Shown here piece after piece: positions 43,975 through 52,112 of a DNA stretch of 64,000 nt. The notes under the pieces were generated by a model, which worked only from the letters and a program-made list of their open reading frames with translations, was not told the origin of the DNA and did no database searches. The position numbers and the translations under genes are program-made. Numbering within the stretch: position 1 is the first letter of the stretch; each line of letters begins with the position of its first letter. This DNA comes from Solirubrobacter deserti (GTDB lineage: Bacteria > Actinomycetota > Thermoleophilia > Solirubrobacterales > Solirubrobacteraceae): positions 124,001 through 188,000 of the forward strand of contig NZ_QPKJ02000006.1 of NCBI RefSeq assembly GCF_003344625.1, in the 5' to 3' direction.

Positions 43975-44631
43975 TCAGGCGCGCCGGCGGCGGGCCTGGT
44001 CGAGCGCCGCGGCCGCCGAGCTTACGGCCGCGCCGACCCATAGGGGGCTGTTCGAGCCCCGGGGCGAGGACGATCGCGAGAACGCCCGCTTCTTCGCCGG
44101 GTGGCTGTGGTTGATCTGCGCTAGGACCGCGTTGACGGCGACGAGTGCCACGCCCGTGACGATGTTGGCCGAGCCCAGGACGCCCAGGCTGCGCTGAATG
44201 CGCGCGGCCTTCTCCGGCGTCTCGGCCGCCGGCTTGGTGCCCGTCTCGACCGGCACCGCACCGTCGGGCGCCTGGCGCGCCAGGCGCGCGCCCTGCACGC
44301 CGCTGGCCACGCCGGTCAGCACGGCGGCGGCCATCAGGCCGTCCTTGGCCGACGAGAGCGTCCGTTCGGTCGCGGACAGGTTCGTCGGCCGGGTCTCAGT
44401 GAGGCGCGCGGCCGTCCAACCGATGGCTGCGGCCCCGAGCCCAGCGGAGTTGATCGCGTTGTAGCCGTTCCACGCCGCGTTGGACACGCTCCCGCGCTCC
44501 GTGTGGCTCGCGATGTTCACGAGCGACGGGTTGTGCGCGAACTTGCCGAACATCGCGCCGCCCAGCCAGGCCGCGAGACCGACGTCGTGCGCAGCGCGCG
44601 TGCCGTTGGCCAGCGAGTCGGTGACCGTCAT
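43975..44631 (-). CDS. Hypothetical membrane-associated protein
   Basis: 218 aa. It has Ala/Gly-rich hydrophobic helices (AINSAGLGAAAIGWTAARLT, LMAAAVLTGVASGVQGARLA, VLGSANIVTGVALVAVNAVL) separated by polar loops and ends in a basic tail. The N-terminal block VGLAAWLGGAMFGKFAHNPS looks conserved-type. Family not recognised; probably a membrane protein of the stress-gene group. It starts 3 bases after the small membrane protein gene, so the two are surely co-transcribed. Confidence 0.7.
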   Translation of the reverse strand: MTVTDSLANGTRAAHDVGLAAWLGGAMFGKFAHNPSLVNIASHTERGSVSNAAWNGYNAINSAGLGAAAIGWTAARLTETRPTNLSATERTLSSAKDGLMAAAVLTGVASGVQGARLARQAPDGAVPVETGTKPAAETPEKAARIQRSLGVLGSANIVTGVALVAVNAVLAQINHSHPAKKRAFSRSSSPRGSNSPLWVGAAVSSAAAALDQARRRRA

Positions 44632-44634
44632 GGC

Positions 44635-44925
44635 TTAGTGGTCGCGGTCGGCGGTGTACGGGTCACGGCTGCCGGACTTCGCCAGCCCGCGGCTGATCAT
44701 GTAGCCCACGGTCAGCAGCGTCACGTACAGCCACGCCTGCTGAGCGCCGAAGCCGCCGGCGTTGCTCTCATCGACCACCATCGCGGCGATCAGCACGGCG
44801 ACGACGGCCGCGACGTACGCGATCAGCTCGGTGGTCTTGAACGCGGCCTTGGTCTCGGTGCTGCGCCGGACCGAAGTGGAGTCTGAGCGCGTGTGGGTTC
44901 GCTCGGATGCGGGTGCTGCGGCCAT
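44635..44925 (-). CDS. Small two-helix membrane protein (paralogue 2)
   Basis: 96 aa; CAGGAGG precedes the ATG at 44925. Same layout as 23657-23962: charged N-terminus, STETKAAFKTTELIAYVAAV, a second helix after GGFGAQQ (WLYVTLLTVGYMISRGLA) and the tail AKSGSRDPYTADRD. The near identity of the linker and tail between paralogues suggests these cytoplasmic or loop residues bind something. First gene of the unit leading to the PRC-barrel protein. Confidence 0.8.
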   Translation of the reverse strand: MAAAPASERTHTRSDSTSVRRSTETKAAFKTTELIAYVAAVVAVLIAAMVVDESNAGGFGAQQAWLYVTLLTVGYMISRGLAKSGSRDPYTADRDH

Positions 44926-45252
44926 GTCGGCCTCCTGGGTTTCGTTGTCGTCGCGACATCGGACACGCGTCGCTGATGCGGCACGGAGAAGAAAGTCGCG
45001 AGGGGCGGACCGCGCGGTCGCAGCAATTACGGGCCGGCGACTCGGTCCGGCCGGATGGCGAGAGCGCAAGTCGCGGACGCGGGACGGAGCGTGCGGCGCC
45101 ATCGGTCCGACGAAGTCAACGGTTCGACACTCGCTTGGTTCGAGTGTCGACCTCACTGCCCTCGACCCTCACGACCTACCCCGCCCGCCGCCATGTGTAA
45201 ACAGACGTCAGCCCGCCTTGACGCACCTCGGTCCGGCGTCGCCTTGAGCGAC

Positions 45253-45690
45253 ACGTGTATTCGTGCTGGATCTCTATCGCTTCAAAGCGGTCAACGACGG
45301 CTTCGGCCATGCCGCCGGCGACGACCTCCTCGAGGCGGTCGTCCCAAAGGCTGCAGTCCCGCGCCCCGCGGCAGCGACACGCTGGCGCGACTCGGCGGCG
45401 ACGCGTTCGTCGTGTTGTGCGAGGACCTCGGCCAAGAGCTCGAGGCAGTCCATCTCGCACGCCGGCTGCTCCGCGCGCGCGAGGCGCCGATTCTGCTCGA
45501 GTCCGGAACCTTCACGATCAGCGCCAGCATCGGCATCGCGCTGACAGCCGACGGCGCGGCGGCGGCCGAGGATGTCATTCGCGATGCGGACACTGCCATG
45601 CACCGGGCCAAGGAGTCCGGCGGCAACCAGCACGAGCTCTTCGACGCCTCGATGCGCGCGCGTGCTACGCGAGGTCTCTTTGAAGCGATA
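45253..45690 (+). pseudogene. Remnant of a GGDEF domain
   Basis: One frame reads LDLYRFKAVNDGFGHAAGDD, the start of a GGDEF domain; a frameshift near 45340-45370 leads to SDTLARLGGDAFVVLCEDL, LESGTFTISASIGIALTA and IRDADTAMHRAKESGGNQHE. The signature is GGDAF. Sequences before the domain and any output after it are gone. It is a relic of a diguanylate cyclase (or GGDEF-EAL gene) ending just before the tRNA pair. Confidence 0.8.
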
Positions 45691-45793
45691 CGGACGGCGC
45701 CGTGTTGTTGTGGCATGGCCCTTATAGGGGCGAGGAGCAGCAATTGCACCCAGTTTGCAGCGGCCGTGTCGGCGACCGGCTCTGACACGCCGA

Positions 45794-45815
45794 AAGGCCG
45801 CGGTTGCGCGGCCTT
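45794..45815 (-). terminator. Terminator-like hairpin after tRNA-Pro
   Basis: A 9-bp perfect stem (AAGGCCGCG / CGCGGCCTT) with a 4-base loop lies 8 bases beyond the 3' end of tRNA-Pro on the minus strand; a short T run follows on that strand. Confidence 0.6.
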
Positions 45816-45822
45816 CGTCAAG

Positions 45823-45896
45823 TCGGGGAGACAGGATTTGAACCTGCGACCGCCCGGCCCCCAGCCGGGTGCGCTACCAGACTGCGCCACTCCCCG
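45823..45896 (-). tRNA. tRNA-Pro (GGG)
   Basis: 74 nt, full cloverleaf: acceptor CGGGGAG/CTCCCCG, D stem GCGC/GCGC, anticodon stem CCCGG/CCGGG with loop CTGGGGG (anticodon GGG at 45860-45862), and T arm with GGTTCAAAT. CCA is not encoded. It is 24 bases downstream of tRNA-Gly on the same strand and probably co-transcribed. Confidence 0.95.
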
Positions 45897-45920
45897 ATGT
45901 GTGTTCGCCGACCCTAGCGA

Positions 45921-45991
45921 AGCGGGCGACGGGAATCGAACCCGCCCTAAGAGCTTGGAAGGCTCCTGTGCAACCACAACACTTCGCCCGC
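45921..45991 (-). tRNA. tRNA-Gly (TCC)
   Basis: 71 nt: acceptor GCGGGCG/CGCCCGC with U73, short D loop, anticodon loop CTTCCAA (anticodon TCC), T arm CGGGTTCGATTCCCG. CCA is not encoded. First of a two-tRNA unit with tRNA-Pro. Confidence 0.95.
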
Positions 45992-46060
45992 GGGCCGACT
46001 CGGGCGCCATGATATCGCCGCGCGTGTTGGGAAGGAGGGCTTTCGGGGAATCATGGGTCC

Positions 46061-46198
46061 ATGCAGATCCCTGGCGTCCACATCGAGACCCTGCATAACC
46101 CCGTTCGGTACACCTACTCGCAGATCGAGAAGGCCTGTGCAATCGCGCAGATGCTGAACCGGGGGAAGCTGGTTCTCGTCGAGCCACCGCAGCGCTGA
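46061..46198 (+). CDS. Possible 45-aa protein
   Basis: ATG at 46061 to TGA at 46198. It reads MQIPGVHIETLHNPVRYTYS then QIEKACAIAQMLNRGKLVLV and ends EPPQR. Codon usage is typical of the genome (mostly G/C third positions) and the sequence looks like a helix plus a strand. Only a distant GGGGA precedes it. No family recognised; it fills the gap between the tRNA pair and the next gene. Confidence 0.4.
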   Translation: MQIPGVHIETLHNPVRYTYSQIEKACAIAQMLNRGKLVLVEPPQR

Positions 46199-46290
46199 GC
46201 GGACGCCGTCGCCGCCCTCCGTGGGAGGAGGGGGACGACGACCGGCACGTCCGGGCAGGGTCTACGGGAGCTTTCGCACCATCATTCGGG

Positions 46291-48345
46291 TCATCCGAGC
46301 TGCGCTGCCGTGGCGGCCGCCTCAGCCTCGTCCTGGACGGGGGCGAGGCGGACGGTCAGGGCGGCGCGGCTGAAGCGCTTGGCGCGGGCGATCTGGATCG
46401 CGGCGGTGGGGCCGGGGCGGGGGTCGGAGCTCTGGGCGCTCACGCGCAACGTGTGCACGCCGGCGCCGGCGGGCCGCGTGCCGACGGGCACGACGACGTA
46501 GCCTGACCGCTCGCTCTGCACCCACAGGTACTTCACGGACGTGAGCCGGACCAGGCGTGAGCCCACCGTGACCTTCGAGCCGTCGCGCAGCACGGCGGTC
46601 ACTCGGGCGTCCCGTCCTCCCCACGAGGGGAACAGCACGTCGGCGGTGTAGCGGGCGGTGCCGCTGCGGCGGGTCGCGGTCCAGGACGTCTGGATCCAGT
46701 CCCGGGTGAAGCGGTGGGTGACCCGCGTCAGCAGACCGCGTGCGCTCACGGCGCCGGTCACGCGCAGGTCGCGGAACGCACCGGCGTAGGCGCGGCCCAC
46801 CGACGCCGAGGACACGGCACCGGCACCGGACGGCGCGCGCAACAGCGTCAGGGGTCGCACGCCGGCCGACACGCGCGACCGTCCGACCTGCGAGGCGGTC
46901 ACGCGACGGCCGGCGACGTCGCGGACCATCAGGCCGAAGGAGGCCGGCGGACGGCCACCGATGTTGGACACCACGTCCTGCTCACCGTCGAACAGCCGCG
47001 CGAGGTCCAGTCCGCCGTACGGGAAGGCCTTCTGGTTGACGGCGACGATCGCGGTGTTGTACTTGGGCGTCGTCACGGCGAGGCGGCCGATGTCCGGGTC
47101 GAACGCGTAGAGCGACGGCGGCTCCTGCGCGCGCATCGCGCCCATGCCGGCGTCCACGGCCCGCGCGGCGTTGGCCATCACGCGAGCGACGGCGAGCCGG
47201 GCGGAGCCCTCGCCCTGCGGCACCGTGTTGACATCGAAGAACAGCGGGTCGGGGACGCCGCCGGCGCGCTCGGACTCGCGCACGTAGAACTCCAGCCCGC
47301 GGTCGAGCATGTACTTGGCGTAGCGCGCCCATTCGGCACCGGGGAGCAGGGACTGCGCGCCGGTCGCGACGCCGATCAGCGCCTCCTGCGTGAGCCCGAA
47401 CTTCTTGCCCTGGTGCCAGCGGTCGAAGCCGAGGCCGGAGTCCCAGTTCATGTACCCGCTGTGGGTCCAGTAGCCGCTGATCACGCGCTTGATCCACTGC
47501 TGCGCGAGCGCGCGCGAGGAGGCGGGCAGCTGCGGCATGCCGGCGCGCCGGGCCTGGTCGTAGAAGCGCGTGAAGGTGAGGACGATGTTCGCGTACTCGG
47601 CGCTGTCGACGTTCTTGTCGACGTTGAGCGGCATGTGCGGCAGGTAGTGGAAGCGCATGCCGGGGCCGAAGTTGCCGATCCTCGAGCCGGCGCCGCCCGC
47701 ACGGGCCTGGGCGAAGAAGCGCCGCAGCTGCAGCGACATGTCCCTCCGCAGCAGGGTGCGGTCGCCGGTCACGGTCGCGTCCGCCGCGTACATCAGCGAG
47801 TACCAGTTGACCTGATTCAAGCGAATGGTCGGCCAGCGCCAGAACGGCCCGCGCACGGTGCGGTGGATCGCCTCGCGGATGCCCTGCACGGTCGAAGCGG
47901 GCAGGTCGAGCTCCTGCCGCGCGCGATAGGCGTACACGAGGCCGTCGACGACCTCCGCGTCGAACACCAGGTGCTGCCCGCCGCGGCCGCTCATCGAGTT
48001 CACCCACCCGGGCGCGTGGGCCTGGCCGGCCGCGGGCTTGGTCACGTACGGGCCGCCGGGTCTGACGAGCCGGGCGGCGAGGGCGCGCGCTCGCGCGTCG
48101 TTCCTCGAGGGCCCGGTCCAGCCCTTCATCGCCGCGACCGAGTGGGTGAGCAGCAGCATCGAGTTCGCCATCGGCTCGACACCACCACCACCGAGCTTGT
48201 AGTAGCCGGCGTCGCCATCCCAGCGGGAGTTCAAGGTCTGCTGGAGTTCGTCGGCGACGCGGAAGTAGCCGGCGTCGTCCATGGCCGACGCGGGCGCAGC
48301 GAGGAGCAGGACCGCCACGAGGGCGGCCAAGAGGGAGCGAATCAA
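46291..48345 (-). CDS. Large secreted protein, probable alpha/alpha-barrel fold
   Basis: 684 aa. The TTG at 48345 (AGGAAAGG upstream) gives a signal peptide (IRSLLAALVAVLLLAAPASA). The first 400 residues are helical with many aromatic residues and short conserved-type motifs (WRWPTIRLNQVNWYSLMYAA, FHYLPHMPLNVDKNVDSAEY, YWTHSGYMNWDSGLGFDRWH), resembling six-hairpin (alpha/alpha) toroid enzymes such as polysaccharide lyases or glycoside hydrolases. The C-terminal 250 residues are beta-rich, like the sandwich domains of lyases. I cannot assign a family or catalytic residues. Monocistronic, and next to no sugar genes. Confidence 0.7.
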   Translation of the reverse strand: MIRSLLAALVAVLLLAAPASAMDDAGYFRVADELQQTLNSRWDGDAGYYKLGGGGVEPMANSMLLLTHSVAAMKGWTGPSRNDARARALAARLVRPGGPYVTKPAAGQAHAPGWVNSMSGRGGQHLVFDAEVVDGLVYAYRARQELDLPASTVQGIREAIHRTVRGPFWRWPTIRLNQVNWYSLMYAADATVTGDRTLLRRDMSLQLRRFFAQARAGGAGSRIGNFGPGMRFHYLPHMPLNVDKNVDSAEYANIVLTFTRFYDQARRAGMPQLPASSRALAQQWIKRVISGYWTHSGYMNWDSGLGFDRWHQGKKFGLTQEALIGVATGAQSLLPGAEWARYAKYMLDRGLEFYVRESERAGGVPDPLFFDVNTVPQGEGSARLAVARVMANAARAVDAGMGAMRAQEPPSLYAFDPDIGRLAVTTPKYNTAIVAVNQKAFPYGGLDLARLFDGEQDVVSNIGGRPPASFGLMVRDVAGRRVTASQVGRSRVSAGVRPLTLLRAPSGAGAVSSASVGRAYAGAFRDLRVTGAVSARGLLTRVTHRFTRDWIQTSWTATRRSGTARYTADVLFPSWGGRDARVTAVLRDGSKVTVGSRLVRLTSVKYLWVQSERSGYVVVPVGTRPAGAGVHTLRVSAQSSDPRPGPTAAIQIARAKRFSRAALTVRLAPVQDEAEAAATAAQLG

Positions 48346-48498
48346 GTTGGGGCCTTTCCTGGGGAGTGACCCAGACGATCCCGGAAGCCCGGGGGCGTGC
48401 CTATTCGCCAAGGGTGGAAGCGCCCACCCCCGAGGTGGAGCTCGGATTCACCCCTTGGTGGCCCCCACGCGCGCCGCCGTCCCGTTTACGCTGCACGC

Positions 48499-49182
48499 GT
48501 GCCCGACTCCCCGCTGGACGCCCACGTCGCCACCCCGCAGGACCTCAAGGAGCGGATCGCCGCCGAGCGGCGCGGCACGCCGTTCCTGGTCTACCGGGAC
48601 GCGGACGACCTGCAGGTGATCGTCGAGCTCGCGCCCGGGACCGAGCAGGTGACGATCGGCCGCCGCCCGTCGAACGACGTCGTGCTCGACTGGGACAGCG
48701 AGATCTCGCGCGTGCACGCGGCGCTGGAGCGGATCGGCGCGGACTGGACCGTGGTCGACGACGGCCTCTCGCACAACGGCACCTATCTCAACGGGACGCG
48801 GGTGACGTCGCGGCAGCGGCTCAAGGACGGAGACGTGCTCGCGGTGGGCGGCGTGACGCTCGCCTTCCGCACGCCCGCGGGCGAGTCGGTGTCACGGCCC
48901 ACCGTCACGGCGATGGGTCCGCACGTCGGCGAGCTGCTCACCCCCGCGCAGCGACGGGTGCTGATCGCGCTGTGCCGGCCGTTCAAGGACTCGACGTACG
49001 CCACGCCCGCGACCAACCAGCAGATCGCGGACGAACTGGTCGTCTCGGTCGACGCCGTCAAGTCGACGCTGCGGGCGCTGTTCGAGGTCTTCGGCGTGGA
49101 CGCGCTGCCGCAGAACCAGAAGCGCGCCTCGCTCGCGCTTCAGGCGATGCGGACCGGCGTGATCACCCGCCGCGACCTGTGA
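48499..49182 (+). CDS. FHA-domain protein with C-terminal winged-helix-like domain
   Basis: 227 aa from the GTG at 48499; no ribosome-binding site is visible and TACGCT sits 7 bases upstream, so the transcript may be leaderless. The FHA domain (about residues 45-125) reads VTIGRRPSNDVVLDWDSEIS with RVHA and HNGTYLNGTRV; its Arg, Ser and His-Asn binding residues for phosphothreonine are intact. The last 80 residues (LTPAQRRVLIALCRPFKDS, ATNQQIADELVVSVDAVKST) look like a winged-helix DNA-binding domain. A phosphothreonine-reading regulator fed by the convergent kinase gene at 49163-51196 is likely. Confidence 0.88.
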   Translation: MPDSPLDAHVATPQDLKERIAAERRGTPFLVYRDADDLQVIVELAPGTEQVTIGRRPSNDVVLDWDSEISRVHAALERIGADWTVVDDGLSHNGTYLNGTRVTSRQRLKDGDVLAVGGVTLAFRTPAGESVSRPTVTAMGPHVGELLTPAQRRVLIALCRPFKDSTYATPATNQQIADELVVSVDAVKSTLRALFEVFGVDALPQNQKRASLALQAMRTGVITRRDL

Positions 49183-51196
49183 CCACGCGGCTGAGCTTGT
49201 TCTCGGGCTGGCTGGAGACCCACAGCGTGTCTTCGTCGACCGCCAGCGAAAACGGGTTCACGGACAGCCGCAGCGGGTCGCCGACCACGCGCGAGCTCCG
49301 CTCGTCGATCGTGTAGAGGTCGCTGGAGCTGTAGTTGGTGACGTAGACGACGCCGTCGCCGAGCGCGAGCTGGCGCGGCTGCTGGCCGACGCTGATCGGG
49401 ATCCGGTCGCCGGTCGCGGTCGTCATCTTGTAGACGGCGTTGTCCTTGGGCACGGCGGCCCATAGCGCGCCGTCGCGGTAGGCAAGGTCCTCGCTGCGGT
49501 TGTTGCCGACGCGGATCGTCTTGACGACCCGGCCGGTGTCCAGGCTCACGCGCTGGACCCGCGCGCGCCGGCGGGCGGCGACCCACAGCGCGCTCGGGCT
49601 CGCCGCGAGCGACCCGATCCCGTACGGGTACTCGACGCTCGCCTCGGTCGCGCCGGTCCGCGGGTTGAGCTTGAGCAGCCGGTCCGGCGCGCCCTCGCCC
49701 GGGACGAGCGCGACCCAGACGGCGTTCTTGGAGGTCGCCACCGCGCCGGGCGGGCCGGGGACGCTGATGGGGGCGCCGTCCGGGCGGCCGGTGCGCTGGT
49801 CGAGCCGCACCACCCGGTTGTCGCGGCCGATCGCCAGCCATAGCGAGCCGAAGCCGAACGCACCGTCGTTGACGCCGATGCCGACCTTCGGCGCATAGGA
49901 ACGCACCTGGCCCGTCTTGGCCGAGACGATGCGGATGCGGTCCTGTCGGAACGAGCCGACGTAGACGTTGTCGCCGTAGGCGCGGACGACGTTCGGGCGA
50001 CGGCCGATCGTGATCTCCTTCGCGACGCGCGGCTCGTCGCCGGCGGGCGTGGGGGTCGCGGTCGGCGTGGGGGTCGGCGTGGCCCGCGCAACCGGGCCGT
50101 CCCCGTCGCCGAGGCCGAGCGCGACCGCGGCCGCGATGCCCGCCCCCGCCGCGGCGAACAGCGCGGTGACGAGCAGCGCGCGGCGGCGCTTGACGCCGGG
50201 GTTGGAGCGGTCCTGGACGTGAGTCTCAGCCTCGTCTTGAGCCTGAGGGGCAGGCCGCGCGGCGCTCACCGTGGGCGACTCGACCGGCGCGGCGGCGCCC
50301 TTGGCGACCAGCCGCTCCTTCTCCTGCGGTCTGTCGTTGACCGCCGCGGCTCTCGCTGCCCGGCCGAGATCCCCGGCGGACGGGTAGCGGGCTTCGGGGT
50401 CCTTGGCGAGGGCTCTGGCGATGACCTCGTCGAAGGCGGCGGGCGCCCCGTGCGCCGACGGCTTGGGCGGCGGATCGTTGAGGTGGGCCCACAGGCGGGC
50501 CTCGTCCCCCTCGCGCTTGTACGGGACCTCGCCGGTCAGCGTGTAGTGCAGCAGGCAGCCGAGGGCGTAGACGTCTGCGCGGGCGTCGACGCGCTCCCCG
50601 CGGATCTGCTCGGGCGCGACGTAGTCCAGCGTCCCGACCCAGTGGCCGGGCTTCGTCGTGCCGGCGATGCTGAGCGCGTGCTTGGTGAGGCCGAAGTCCG
50701 TGAGGTAGACGTGGTCCTCGGGGCCGAGCAGGACGTTCGCGGGCTTGACGTCGCGGTGCACGAGGCCGGCGGCGTGCGCGGCGTCGAGCGCGCTGGCCGT
50801 CTGGGCCACCATGTGGGCGGCGCGCTGCGAGGCGAGCGGGCCTTCGCGCCGGACGAGGCTGCGGACGTCGTCCCCGGCGACGTAGCGCATCGCGATGTAG
50901 GCGATGCCCTGCTCCTCGCCCGCGTAGTAGATCGGGATCACGTTCGGGTGATCGATGCTCGCCGCGATCTTCGACTCGCGCACGAAGCGGGCGCGGACCG
51001 TCTGGTCCTCGAGCAGCCCGGCGGCGATGACCTTCAGCGCGACCGTGCGATCGAGCGCCAGCTGGGTGGCGCGATAGACGACGCCCATCCCGCCCCGCCC
51101 CGCCACCATCTCGATCCTGTGGCCGGCGAAGACGCTGCCGGGCTCCAGTTCACCCATCGGCGAGAGGTATATCGACCGCGGGTCCTGGAACAGCAT
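49163..51196 (-). CDS. PknB-type Ser/Thr kinase with extracellular beta-propeller-like sensor
   Basis: 677 aa (an inner ATG at 51157 is also possible). The kinase domain (about residues 25-280) has AGRGGMGVVYRA, the Lys in VALKVIAAG, HRDVKPANVLL, DFGLTK and VAPEQIRG, so it should be active. A juxtamembrane linker leads to one helix (ALLVTALFAAAGAGIAAAVA), a Thr/Pro stalk, and an outside domain of about 260 residues with repeated SLWLAIG, AVWVALV, ALWVAAR, ALWAAVP, VVYVTNY and TLWVSSQ blocks, the pattern of a beta-propeller. It probably senses a cell-surface ligand. The gene overlaps the FHA gene by 20 bases tail to tail. Confidence 0.93.
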   Translation of the reverse strand: MLFQDPRSIYLSPMGELEPGSVFAGHRIEMVAGRGGMGVVYRATQLALDRTVALKVIAAGLLEDQTVRARFVRESKIAASIDHPNVIPIYYAGEEQGIAYIAMRYVAGDDVRSLVRREGPLASQRAAHMVAQTASALDAAHAAGLVHRDVKPANVLLGPEDHVYLTDFGLTKHALSIAGTTKPGHWVGTLDYVAPEQIRGERVDARADVYALGCLLHYTLTGEVPYKREGDEARLWAHLNDPPPKPSAHGAPAAFDEVIARALAKDPEARYPSAGDLGRAARAAAVNDRPQEKERLVAKGAAAPVESPTVSAARPAPQAQDEAETHVQDRSNPGVKRRRALLVTALFAAAGAGIAAAVALGLGDGDGPVARATPTPTPTATPTPAGDEPRVAKEITIGRRPNVVRAYGDNVYVGSFRQDRIRIVSAKTGQVRSYAPKVGIGVNDGAFGFGSLWLAIGRDNRVVRLDQRTGRPDGAPISVPGPPGAVATSKNAVWVALVPGEGAPDRLLKLNPRTGATEASVEYPYGIGSLAASPSALWVAARRRARVQRVSLDTGRVVKTIRVGNNRSEDLAYRDGALWAAVPKDNAVYKMTTATGDRIPISVGQQPRQLALGDGVVYVTNYSSSDLYTIDERSSRVVGDPLRLSVNPFSLAVDEDTLWVSSQPENKLSRVVTGRGG

Positions 51197-51251
51197 GCAC
51201 CCTGTCGTAACGGCCAGGGTGCGCGAAGGTGGCGCAGGTGCGCCGGAAGAG

Positions 51252-51322
51252 CGGGGGACCGAGGAATCGAACCTCGAGCAAGGGTTTTGGAGACCCCTAT
51301 GTTCCCGTTACACCAGTCCCCC
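51252..51322 (-). tRNA. tRNA-Trp (CCA), with Gln-like D arm
   Basis: 71 nt: acceptor GGGGGAC/GTCCCCC, D arm GTGT-AACGGGA-ACAT, anticodon stem GGGGT/ACCCT with loop CTCCAAA (anticodon CCA), T arm CGAGG-TTCGATT-CCTCG, discriminator G. The anticodon and G73 are right for tryptophan. The short D loop and G1-C72 pair look more like glutamine tRNAs than typical tRNA-Trp. Confidence 0.85.
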
Positions 51323-51382
51323 AGGGCCGGCCGGGCGATCATTGTAGTGACCGCCGCGCCGTCGATCCGTCCGAGGCTCGAG

Positions 51383-51396
51383 CGAACATACGTTCG
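51383..51396 (+). promoter_or_regulatory. LexA (SOS) box overlapping the LAGLIDADG gene start
   Basis: CGAACATACGTTCG is an exact match to the Gram-positive/actinobacterial LexA operator CGAAC-RNRY-GTTYG. Its last G is the first base of the GTG start at 51396. It is also about 60 bases upstream of tRNA-Trp on the other strand. LexA binding here would block transcription of the plus-strand gene until DNA damage. Confidence 0.75.
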
Positions 51397-51995
51397 TGCC
51401 ATGGGAGCCGGCTGATCGGGAGGCCTACGCCTACCTCTTGGGTTGGTATCTCGGCGACGGCTACATCGGCAAGCCGCCCCGCACATACCAACTCGTGATC
51501 ACCGCGGACAGCGCGTATCCGCTGCTCATCGCCCGATGCTGCGAGGCGATCGTCGCGGCCGTGCCGGGGCGTGTGGCCAACGTGAACCCTCACCCGACGC
51601 AGAACAGCGTCCGCATCGCGAGCTGTTGGACGCGGTGGCCGGACGCGTTTCCACAGCACGGCGTTGGTCGCAAGCACGAGCGCCCAATCGTGCTCGAGGA
51701 CTGGCAGCAGGCCATCGTCGACGAGCATTCGTGGGCATTTCTTCGCGGTCTGATCCATTCGGACGGCTGCCGCACGACGAACACGTTCAAGACCAAGCTG
51801 CCGAGCGGACGAGTCGCGGAGTACTCCTACACCCGCTACTTCTTCTCCAACATCTCAGCCGACATCCGCGGGCTGTTCTGCGCGACGTGCGAGCAGCTCG
51901 GCCTCCGCTGGACCAAGTCGAACGCCCGCAACATCTCGATCTCGCACCGCAGAAGCGTCGCGCTGCTCGACGAGCACGTCGGCCCCAAGGCGTGA
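51396..51995 (+). CDS. LAGLIDADG homing-endonuclease-like protein
   Basis: 199 aa, GTG start. Two LAGLIDADG-type helices are visible: AYAYLLGWYLGDGYIG near the N-terminus and SWAFLRGLIHSDGCR at about residue 113, each ending in the catalytic acidic position (GD and SD). Between them are basic, beta-type DNA-contact segments, as in single-chain meganucleases. It is free-standing: there is no intein or intron around it, and it lies between tRNA-Trp and tRNA-Leu. The upstream SOS box suggests damage induction. It might cleave DNA or be a domesticated regulator or repair nuclease. Stop 22 bases before tRNA-Leu. Confidence 0.85.
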   Translation: MPWEPADREAYAYLLGWYLGDGYIGKPPRTYQLVITADSAYPLLIARCCEAIVAAVPGRVANVNPHPTQNSVRIASCWTRWPDAFPQHGVGRKHERPIVLEDWQQAIVDEHSWAFLRGLIHSDGCRTTNTFKTKLPSGRVAEYSYTRYFFSNISADIRGLFCATCEQLGLRWTKSNARNISISHRRSVALLDEHVGPKA

Positions 51996-52017
51996 CGGCG
52001 TACCATGGGCGGCCCCC

Positions 52018-52099
52018 GCGGGCGTGGTGGAATTGGTAGACACGCCGGCTTTAGGTGCCGGTGCCGCAAGGCGTGGGGGTTCGAGTCCCTCCGCCCGCA
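52018..52099 (+). tRNA. tRNA-Leu (TAG)
   Basis: 82 nt with the long variable arm of class II tRNAs: acceptor GCGGGCG/CGCCCGC, anticodon loop CTTTAGG (TAG), variable arm TGCCGCAAGGCGT, T arm GGGTTCGAGTCCC, discriminator A. CCA is not encoded. A strong hairpin follows. Confidence 0.95.
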
Positions 52100-52112
52100 C
52101 TCACGCGCACGG

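Noticed and set aside
45823..52099. Genomic island or prophage attached to the tRNA genes
   Set aside because: No integrase, no direct repeat of a tRNA 3' end and no phage structural gene is visible; only the LAGLIDADG gene is suggestive.
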